Shown piece after piece: positions 58,007-64,000 of a stretch of 64,000 nucleotides of DNA. The position numbers and the translations under genes are program-made. The DNA is from VRUE01 sp963837735 (GTDB lineage: Bacteria; Actinomycetota; Thermoleophilia; Solirubrobacterales; 70-9). Numbering within the stretch: position 1 is the first letter of the stretch; each line of letters opens with the position of its first letter. The notes beneath the pieces are model-generated. The model was not told the origin of the DNA. It saw only the letters and a program-made list of their open reading frames with translations, and did no database searches. The stretch covers positions 163,104 through 227,103 of the forward strand of contig CAWIOM010000017.1 of the NCBI GenBank assembly GCA_963837735.1, written 5' to 3'.

Positions 58007-58915
58007 CTAACCGCCCCGGCCGTTGCCCTTCTTCTTGCCCTTGCCCTGCTTGCCGCCGCAGCGCTTCTTGCCCTTGCCCTTCTTCTTCGAGGCGGAGGCA
58101 CGGCTCCTGGAGCCCTTGCCCTTGGCCTTCTTGCACTTCCCCTTCTTCTTGCCCGCGGCCTTCTTGCAGACCAGCTTGCCCTTGGCCGTGAGCGTCTTCT
58201 TGAAGCCCTTCTTGCACTTGAGCGGGGGCGGCGGGGGCGGCACGCAGCCGTCCGCTGACCCATTCACGCCGGGGCATTTGTCCTGGGTCTCGTCGCCGAA
58301 GAGATCGCCGTCGGCGTCCAACTCGACCGTTGCCGCGATGTTGAGTCGGAAGGCCGATTTGTAGATATTCGCGGAGGGTTCCCATCCGCTCGTATCGGGG
58401 GTCGCCGTCAAGGTACCCGGCGACGCGAGGAGGTCGCCTGCTTTGAGGACTACGTAAAGGCTGGGCACGTCAGCGACCGTCTGAAGCATTCCTGGCGCCC
58501 CCCCGGAGGAGTAGACACCGATGGATTCACCGTTGAAGATCCGGATCCGGGACGGGAAGGTGTTGGTCCCGGTGGCGCTGACCGTCTCGAGTGCGCTCTC
58601 GTATCTGGCAATTCCCCCGTCGGTTCCGAACGCGTTCCCGACCTTCAGTTTCAGCCCGTACGTCCCGCCGCTGTTGTACGTGCTCCAGCTGGTGATGACC
58701 CCCTGGCTCGCGGGGGGGCCGGCGTACCGGTAGGGCTCGGGGGCCGATTTGGCCTCTCCGCCGTTCTGCATGGCGGTGGTGCCGGCTGGCAGCGGTTCCG
58801 TACCCGGGGCGTGGGCACCGAGCTGGACTGAGGCGAGCGCACCGCCCGTGCCCCCGAATGCCATTGAAACGACAAGCGCAATCGCGGCCAGAGCGGCCCT
58901 TGCTTTGTTCGACAC
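58007..58915 (-). CDS. Secreted protein with Lys-rich Cys-containing tail
   Basis: Intact 302-residue protein. A signal peptide (ARAALAAIALVVSMAFGGTG) is followed by a beta-rich domain (YNSGGTYGLKLKVGNAFGTD; TFPSRIRIFNGESIGVYSSG), a calcium-binding-like thrombospondin-type-3 segment DADGDLFGDETQDKCPG, a Pro run, and a strongly basic tail beginning KCKKGFKKTLTAKGKLVCKK and ending in Lys/Gly repeats. The tail is of the same kind as in the large operon proteins (Cys-Lys-x-Gly ... Lys-Cys). No enzyme motif. Likely extracellular and bound to anionic cell-wall polymers through the tail (inference). ATG 58915 follows no strong binding site. Confidence 0.8.
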   Translation of the reverse strand: MSNKARAALAAIALVVSMAFGGTGGALASVQLGAHAPGTEPLPAGTTAMQNGGEAKSAPEPYRYAGPPASQGVITSWSTYNSGGTYGLKLKVGNAFGTDGGIARYESALETVSATGTNTFPSRIRIFNGESIGVYSSGGAPGMLQTVADVPSLYVVLKAGDLLASPGTLTATPDTSGWEPSANIYKSAFRLNIAATVELDADGDLFGDETQDKCPGVNGSADGCVPPPPPPLKCKKGFKKTLTAKGKLVCKKAAGKKKGKCKKAKGKGSRSRASASKKKGKGKKRCGGKQGKGKKKGNGRGG

Positions 58916-58973
58916 CTCGTTCTCCCCCTCGAGTTGGACGTCTCGTGTCCTGCGAGCTTACCCCGAAACGCTG

Positions 58974-60335
58974 TCACCCCTGGAGGGTGATGAAGCGCTC
59001 CTCGGTCAGCTCGACTACTGCGAAGGCCGGGCCCTCGCGGGTGTTGCCGGAGTCCTTGACACCGCCATAGGGCATCTGGTCGGCGCGGAAGGTCGGCACC
59101 TCGTTGATCAGGACGCCGCCGAACTCGAGTGTGTTGGCGGCCTCGAGCCCCCGTCCCATATCCCTCGTGAAGACCCCCGCCTGGAGGCCGAACTTCGAGT
59201 CGTTGGCCATCCTCAGCGCCTCGCCGAACTCGGAGAAGCGGTCGATCGTCGCGACCGGCCCGAAGATCTCCTCGCACCAGACCTTGGCGTCGCGCGGCGG
59301 CGCGCCGAGCAGGGTCGGGGCGAGGCAGCGGCCCTCGTCGAGGAGCTCCCCCCCGGTCAGCAGCGTGGCTCCGGCGGCGACGGCCTCGTCGATCCACTCC
59401 TTGACCCGGTCGCGGTCGCCGGGGGTGATCAAGGGGCCGACGTCGGTCTCAGGGTCGGCCGGGTCGCCGACCCTGAGCGTCTCGGCCTTGGCGACGAGCC
59501 GCTCGGTGAAGGCGTCGGCGACCTCGTCGTGGACGAGGATCCGCTGGATCGAGATGCAGCTCTGGCCGGCGTGCGAGAAGGCATGGATCTGGGCCTTGTC
59601 GGCTGCGGTCTCCCAGTCGCCGTCGGCGTTGACGATCAGCGGCGCGTTCGACCCCAGCTCGAGGTTGACCTTCTTGTGGGGGACGCGGCTGCGGATGCCC
59701 CAGCCGACCGAGGCCGAGCCGGTGAAGGAGAGGGCCCTGGTCAGCTCGTGCTCGACGATCGCGTTGCCGACCTCGGATCCCGGCCCCGGGACGACGCTCA
59801 GCCAGCCGTCCGGCAGGCCGGCCTCGAGCAGGACCTCGGCCAGCTTCAGGGCCGAGATCGGCGTCTGCCCCGCCGGCTTGAGGACGACGGCGTTGCCGGC
59901 CGCGATCGCCGGCCCGAGCTTGTGGGCGACCAGGTTGAGGGGGAAGTTGAAGGGGCTGATCGCGCCGACCACCCCGAAGGGGACGCGCAGCATCACGCCG
60001 AGCTTGCCGGCGCCCGAGGCCGAGGCCTCCATCGGCACCGTGCCGCCGGTCAGCTTGCGGGCCTCGACCGAGGAGAAGGTGAGCGTGTCGGCGCAGCGCG
60101 CAGCCTCGACCCGCGCCGTCTTCAGCGGCTTGCCGGCCTCGGCGCAGATCGCCTGCGCCAGCTCCTCGACCCGCTCGGCGACCAAACCGGCGGCCCGGTC
60201 GAGGACCTCGGCGCGAGCGTGCTGGGGAAAGCCGCCGGCCTCGAAGGCCTCCTGGGCGGCGCGGGCGGCGCGGTCGACGAGCGCGGCGTCGCCCTGCGCG
60301 ACCCGGCCCACGAGCGTCCCGTCGTAGGGGCTCAT
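58974..60335 (-). CDS. NAD(P)-dependent aldehyde dehydrogenase
   Basis: Intact 453-residue frame of the ALDH superfamily, oxidising an aldehyde to the acid. Conserved parts are VVGAISPFNFPLNLVAHKLG, NAVVLKPAGQTPISALKLAE, ALSFTGSASVG (GxTxxG cofactor loop), VNLELGSNAPLIV with the general-base Glu, AGQSCISIQRI with the nucleophilic Cys, and WCEEIFGPVATIDRF. Homology continues upstream of the ATG at 60335: the in-frame stretch IEPIDHKLLIAGEWLETGEW (to about 60405) is a normal ALDH N-terminus without a standard start, so an indel or a rare start codon near 60410 is likely. Substrate unknown; lactaldehyde- or glyceraldehyde-type enzymes look similar. Divergent from the SpoIID-like gene. Confidence 0.92.
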   Translation of the reverse strand: MSPYDGTLVGRVAQGDAALVDRAARAAQEAFEAGGFPQHARAEVLDRAAGLVAERVEELAQAICAEAGKPLKTARVEAARCADTLTFSSVEARKLTGGTVPMEASASGAGKLGVMLRVPFGVVGAISPFNFPLNLVAHKLGPAIAAGNAVVLKPAGQTPISALKLAEVLLEAGLPDGWLSVVPGPGSEVGNAIVEHELTRALSFTGSASVGWGIRSRVPHKKVNLELGSNAPLIVNADGDWETAADKAQIHAFSHAGQSCISIQRILVHDEVADAFTERLVAKAETLRVGDPADPETDVGPLITPGDRDRVKEWIDEAVAAGATLLTGGELLDEGRCLAPTLLGAPPRDAKVWCEEIFGPVATIDRFSEFGEALRMANDSKFGLQAGVFTRDMGRGLEAANTLEFGGVLINEVPTFRADQMPYGGVKDSGNTREGPAFAVVELTEERFITLQG

Positions 60336-60469
60336 GACCTCGTCCCACTCGCCGGTCTCCAGCCACTCTCCGGCGATCAGGAGCTTGTGATCGATCGGCT
60401 CGATTTTCCCAGCCTAGACGACGATCTTGCAGGCCGAGACTCGCCGGCGACGAATCTGTTTCGGCAAGG

Positions 60470-61774
60470 ATGCGAATCCGACTCACAGCCATGCTCTTCT
60501 TCCTCCTCCTGGTGCCCGCCGCGGGCGCCCGGGCGAGCGTCTCCTGGGTGGTTCAGGGGCACGGGTTCGGGCACGGGGTCGGGATGAGCCAGTACGGCGC
60601 CTACGGCTACGCCAAGCACGGCAGGGGCTACCCCTTCATCCTCGCCCACTACTACCGGGGCACCCAGCTCTCGCTGCTGCAGGGACAGCGCCTCGTCAGG
60701 GTCCTGGTCGGCGTCGTCGATGGCGACGTCGGCTTCAGCGGCGCCGGCAGCGCCTGCGGCAAGCAACTCGACCCCGAGCGCGAATACGAGGCGCACCGGA
60801 CCGGCGCCCAGGTGAGTCTGCGCAACTCGGCCGGGCGGCCCCTGGCCGGCTGCGGGCGCCGGTTGCGGGCGGCCGGGGCGGGGCGCATCGAGATCTCCGG
60901 CATCGGCGCCTACCGCGGCGCGCTCGAGGTGGTCCCGACCGACTCCGACCTCGGCTCCCTGAACGCGGTCAACGCGGTCCCGGTGGACCAGTACGTGAAG
61001 GGCGTGATCCCCAACGAGTCGCCCGCCTCCTGGCCGCAGGCGGCGTTGCGGGCGCAGGCTGTGGCGGCGCGCTCCTACGCGCTCTCGGTCCAGGTCGGCG
61101 GCAACGGGTTCGACCTCTACGACGACACCAGCAGCCAGGTCTACGAGGGGCTCTCCAGCGAGACCGCGACGACCAACCGGGCGGCGGAGGCGACGAAGGG
61201 CGAAGTCCTCACCTACCGGGGTGAGATCGCCGAAACGTACTTCTCCGCCTGCTCCGGCGGCCATACCGAGAGCGTCCAGAACGTCTTCTTCGGCCCTTCC
61301 GTCCCCTACCTGGTCGGCGTCAACGACCCCTACGACTACTACTGCCCCCTGCACTCCTGGAAGCTGAGGTTCAGCAACCCGGAGATCAGCGCCAGGCTCG
61401 ACGGTCACCTCGAGGGGCGGCTCAAGAAGGTGCAGGTGACGAGGCGCGGCACCTCGCCCCGGATCGTCTGGGCGCGCCTCTACGGCACCGGCGGGGTGAC
61501 CAGGATCCGCGGCGACGAGCTCGCCTCGGCGCTGGGCGGATACGACCGCTGGCTCACCTTCCACAAGGTCGTCAACGGCAGGCCGACCGGCTCCCCCGAA
61601 GGCGGAGCGCAGGGTGGCGCCGGCGCGGTCAAAGGGATCAGCGCCGGCTCGGGAGGCGCCGACACCGGCGAGTCCGGGGGCGCAGCCGTGGAACTGCCCG
61701 GGGTGGCGAGCGGCACGGCGGGCGGCGGCGCAACGGGGCCCTCGGGGGGCACCGGCAGCGGCTACGTGGACTAG
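60470..61774 (+). CDS. SpoIID/LytB-domain cell-wall protein
   Basis: Intact 434-residue secreted protein. A signal peptide (LTAMLFFLLLVPAAGARA) is followed by WVVQGHGFGHGVGMSQYGAY then GYA, the conserved SpoIID signature that in actinobacteria often sits at the N-terminus. The core is VPVDQYVKGVIPNESPASWP, ALRAQAVAARSYAL, YDDTSSQVYEG and ETYFSACSGGHTESVQNVF. SpoIID is a lytic transglycosylase that cuts glycan strands lacking stem peptides; in non-sporulating bacteria LytB-type members modify peptidoglycan. The catalytic Glu would be in the NESP motif. The C-terminus is Gly/Ala-rich low complexity. ATG 60470 with AAGG just upstream. Confidence 0.9.
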   Translation: MRIRLTAMLFFLLLVPAAGARASVSWVVQGHGFGHGVGMSQYGAYGYAKHGRGYPFILAHYYRGTQLSLLQGQRLVRVLVGVVDGDVGFSGAGSACGKQLDPEREYEAHRTGAQVSLRNSAGRPLAGCGRRLRAAGAGRIEISGIGAYRGALEVVPTDSDLGSLNAVNAVPVDQYVKGVIPNESPASWPQAALRAQAVAARSYALSVQVGGNGFDLYDDTSSQVYEGLSSETATTNRAAEATKGEVLTYRGEIAETYFSACSGGHTESVQNVFFGPSVPYLVGVNDPYDYYCPLHSWKLRFSNPEISARLDGHLEGRLKKVQVTRRGTSPRIVWARLYGTGGVTRIRGDELASALGGYDRWLTFHKVVNGRPTGSPEGGAQGGAGAVKGISAGSGGADTGESGGAAVELPGVASGTAGGGATGPSGGTGSGYVD

Positions 61775-61789
61775 AGCCGCGCGCCCCGA

Positions 61790-62746
61790 TCAGGGGACCG
61801 CGAGCCGTGCGAAGACCGCTCGGTGGTCGCTGCCCGGCACGTCCTCCACCCGGTAGTCGACGATCGCGATCCGGCGGTCGGCGAGCACGTGGTCGATGGT
61901 CACCGGCGGCGGCATCCAGCGTTCCGAGGGCCAGGTCGGCTCGAGGCCGTCGCCGGTCACGTCGGCGGCGTCGCGGTACCCGGTGTCGATCAGATCGCGA
62001 AGCTCGGGGAAGTCGAGGGTCGCATTGAAGTCCCCCGCCAGAACCCAGGGCGGGGCCGACGGGTCGGCCGCGGGCAGGCTCGTCAGCTGGGCCGCCCAGA
62101 GGCCGACGATGCGCCGCTTCGGCGGGTATGGATGGACGTCGACGACCCGCACCGTGTGACCTCGGTCGAGCCTGACCACGGCCCGCGGCATGCGGAATCC
62201 GATTCCCCGCACCTCGGGCGCCGGCAGCTGGCGCATCAGCAGGCGCGAGTAGATTCCGCCGCCGCTCGCCCCTTCCCTGACGGTGAGCACCGCTTCGGGC
62301 AACAGCGTCGAGAGGCCCGCGCCCTCGAGCGCGAGAGCGAAGCTCGGAGTCAGCTCCTGGAGGTTGAGCACGTCCGGGTGGAGGCGCCTGACGAGGCCGA
62401 CCACAGCCGACGGATCGGCTTCCCCGAAGTGGATGTTGGCTGAGAGGACCCGCAGTTCGGTGGCGCCGGGGGGGATCTCCTCGCCGCTGCCGAAGGCACG
62501 CGGCAGCACCGCCGAGAGCAGGCAGGCGACGGCCAGGGTGCCGGCAGCCGCCGCCGCCCAGTTGCGCAGCGCGACCGCCGTCCCGGCGGCGAGCAGGGCG
62601 AGGAAGGCGACGTAGGGGGTGTAGGCGAGCAGGGGGACGAGCGGGTAGCCGCCCTCGACCCCGAGGACCCGGACGACGGCCCAGATCAGGATCGGGACGA
62701 CGGCCACCCAGATCGCCCAGTGGCGGTCGGCGCCGGCTCGTTCCAC
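61790..62746 (-). CDS. Membrane-anchored endonuclease/exonuclease/phosphatase-family protein
   Basis: About 318 residues from GTG 62746, four bases after the upstream stop; the frame could extend to 62812 but would overlap that gene. Three N-terminal membrane helices (WAIWVAVVPILIWAVVRVLG; LLAYTPYVAFLALLAAGTAV; AAAAAGTLAVACLLSAVLP) lead into an EEP domain with LRVLSANIHFGEADP (Asn), DVLNLQELTP (Glu), VVDVHPYPP (His), VLAGDFNATLDFPEL (Asp, Asn), VTIDHVLADRR (Asp-His) and VPGSDHRAVFARL (catalytic His). All metal and catalytic residues of the family are present. It probably cleaves phosphodiesters or phospholipids outside the cell, as in the YafD/VanJ-like group. Substrate not predictable. Confidence 0.88.
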   Translation of the reverse strand: MERAGADRHWAIWVAVVPILIWAVVRVLGVEGGYPLVPLLAYTPYVAFLALLAAGTAVALRNWAAAAAGTLAVACLLSAVLPRAFGSGEEIPPGATELRVLSANIHFGEADPSAVVGLVRRLHPDVLNLQELTPSFALALEGAGLSTLLPEAVLTVREGASGGGIYSRLLMRQLPAPEVRGIGFRMPRAVVRLDRGHTVRVVDVHPYPPKRRIVGLWAAQLTSLPAADPSAPPWVLAGDFNATLDFPELRDLIDTGYRDAADVTGDGLEPTWPSERWMPPPVTIDHVLADRRIAIVDYRVEDVPGSDHRAVFARLAVP

Positions 62747-62750
62747 CGGC

Positions 62751-63743
62751 TCAGCCGTCCGGGTAGGGCTGGATCGCGATGCCGTGGTCGGTCTCCCGCA
62801 TGCCGCACTCATACGCGGCCCCGCCGGCGAGGGTCAGCGCGGACAGGGCGGGCGGGGCGTTCGACGCTGAGCTTGAGGTCGGCGGCCGAGCAGTTGACGG
62901 TGTTGTGCTCGGGGCCCTTGGGGTCGGCATAGACCCGACCGACGAAGTCCGTCTTCGGAGCCGAGATGCGGCCGCGGACGACGATGTCCTCACCGGGCAG
63001 GACGAAGGAGCAGGCCGTGGGCGAGTCCTCGATCCAGGCGGAGCGAACCCTTCCGAAGCCGCCGAGCCGGTGCAGCTCGCCGTCCAGGCTGAGCATCCCC
63101 GTCACGGAACCCAGGGCGAGGTCCAGGGGCCGAGCTTGATCCGGGCGGCGCCGGCGTCGAAGAAGGCGCCGGGCGCGTCCTCGAAGCCCGTCCCCTCGAG
63201 CCAGACCCAGCGCTCGGCGTGCTCGGTCCCCCAGTTGTGGCCGATCATCCCGGGCCAGCCGTCGAGCTCGATCGGGTCGGTGCCGTCGACTTGCAGGGCG
63301 CCCGAGAAACGGGCCTCGGGGTAGGGGGCGACGAACTTCGTCTTCGGCACGGGCGCCTCGTATAGCCAATCGGCCGGCAGGTACTTGCAGGGCGCGGCGT
63401 CGCCCTCGAAGGTCAGGTCCCAGCTGGCGCGCAGGGCATCCGTCTCTATCTCGCCCCTCGCCCTGCCTGGGCCGAGGGCCGCCCCGGCGACGCGGATCCA
63501 GCCGCCGTCGGGAACGGCGAGCTCGGCCGCCGGCACGGTTGACTTCGTCGCCCGTGGGCCCTCGGCCTCGCGATCGAAGAGGACGAACCAGATCGAGGCG
63601 TTGGGCTCGGCACCGGGGTGCTTGTGGACCGTGTGCCGGATCCAGAGGGCCTGCCCGCCCCCCGGGCGGGCCGCCTTCAGGTAAAAGCTCTCGTAGTGAC
63701 CGCCTCGGGCGGCGACCCTGGGGAACCTGGCGCCTTCGTCCAT
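62751..63743 (-). CDS. AttH/CrtC-like lipocalin-fold protein (frame-broken)
   Basis: About 331 codons. ESFYLKAARPGGGQALWIRH at the start, LDGWPGMIGHNWGTEHAERW followed by VWLEG in the middle and FFDAGAARIKLGPW are typical of the double-lipocalin fold of AttH and carotenoid 1,2-hydratase (CrtC)-like proteins, related to tocopherol-cyclase-like proteins. After frame changes near 63110 and 62865 the C-terminal barrel continues: MLSLDGELHRLGGFGRVRSA, GRVYADPKGPEHNTVNCSAA, AYECGMRETDHGIAIQP. No export signal is seen. Function (lipid or isoprenoid hydration, or ligand binding) is inferred from fold only. Start is the ATG at 63743 rather than an in-frame extension to 63806 through the promoter region. 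Confidence 0.7.
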
Positions 63744-63768
63744 GGCGGCAACTCTAGCCCCGGCGACC

Positions 63769-63797
63769 TTGATCGCCCCTAAAGGGGCCGGTAATCT
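63769..63797 (+). promoter_or_regulatory. Promoter with palindromic operator in the spacer
   Basis: TTGATC (63769-63774), a 17-bp spacer, TAATCT (63792-63797), then nine bases and GTG at 63807. The spacer contains the perfect palindrome GCCCCTAAAGGGGC (63775-63788). A repressor bound there would sit between the two promoter boxes. Confidence 0.7.
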
Positions 63798-63806
63798 TGG
63801 GGACAC

Positions 63807-64000
63807 GTGAATCGGCGTTGTCTCGTCCCCTCCGCCCTCCTCGTCGCGCTGGTCGCGTCGGTCGCGCTGCTACCGGCGGCAGCGGCTTCGGCTGCCGGGC
63901 CGGGCGGCGCCCAGGCCAGCAGGAAATGCCCGAAGGGCAAGAAGCTGGTCGTCGTCAAGAGGCACGGCAAGGTCGTCAGGAAGCACGGCAAGCCGGTGAA
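63807..64000 (+). CDS. Secreted protein with basic Cys/Lys/His motif, 3' part missing
   Basis: The first 64 codons only; the gene runs off the right edge. GTG 63807 begins MNRRCLVPSALLVALVASVA, continuing with an Ala-rich signal-peptide end, then RKCPKGKKLVVVKRHGKVVR and KHGKPV. The Cys-Pro-Lys-Gly and repeated KRHGK/RKHGK text resembles the basic C-terminal tails of the giant secreted proteins of this window, here directly after the signal peptide. Nothing more can be said about its function. The transcript probably has almost no leader. Confidence 0.7.
   Translation, partial: MNRRCLVPSALLVALVASVALLPAAAASAAGPGGAQASRKCPKGKKLVVVKRHGKVVRKHGKPV

Overview
The window is about 70% G+C, densely coded DNA with no rRNA or tRNA gene that I could see. 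Gene families (actinobacterial PAC2 protein, ECF sigma factor with a fused zinc-binding domain, AdnA/AddB-like helicase-nuclease, large secreted NHL/FN3-like proteins with YHYRVVA-type repeats, SOS boxes of the GAAC-N4-GTTC type) point to an actinobacterium, most likely class Thermoleophilia, order Solirubrobacterales. That assignment is inference from gene content. Roughly half of the longer genes change reading frame one or more times while protein similarity continues in the new frame. The simplest reading is uncorrected single-base indels in the assembly, so broken genes are annotated here as one locus with the frame changes noted.

Layout. 1-6.1 kb: the 5' part of a methylmalonyl-CoA mutase, a UDP-glucuronate decarboxylase, a sigma factor fused to a zinc-binding and membrane segment and coupled to a secreted Ig-like protein, a strong bidirectional terminator, and a basic coiled-coil gene whose promoter carries two LexA-type SOS boxes. 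6.2-28.1 kb: an accessory-looking island. A tightly coupled five-gene minus-strand operon (23.7 to 6.9 kb) encodes giant secreted proteins: a six-repeat FN3-like protein, then two tandem copies of a pair (NHL beta-propeller protein plus a CPxxSQxG-repeat protein). It is flanked by five TetR-family loci: one decayed, two that each carry two complete TetR modules in one chain, and two ordinary ones. A recurrent 15-bp element, TGTCAA-N5-GTAC, occurs upstream of these loci, singly or in tandem at 21-24 bp; on the minus strand it contains the TTGACA -35 box of several promoters. This looks like one self-contained regulon.

28-46 kb: mostly housekeeping. Inositol-phosphatase family enzyme, helicase-nuclease, a small secreted protein, PAC2 protein, two half-size TauE/SafE permease genes, trehalose-phosphatase with a membrane tail, PolX, a polyprenol-phosphate mannosyltransferase-like enzyme, thioredoxin, tautomerase, hydrolases, an O-acyltransferase with SGNH domain, and an isoleucyl-tRNA synthetase with a GSHH active-site signature and an in-frame 19-bp palindrome. 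46-54 kb: three near-identical SDR modules (one alone, two fused) and an operon pairing a benzoylformate-decarboxylase-like enzyme with an FAD/Fe-S 2-hydroxyacid dehydrogenase. 54-64 kb: cell-envelope and secreted proteins (M15-like peptidase, lipoprotein, SpoIID/LytB protein, Lys-rich secreted proteins), fumarase C, an aldehyde dehydrogenase, an EEP-family phosphodiesterase and an AttH/CrtC-like lipocalin protein.
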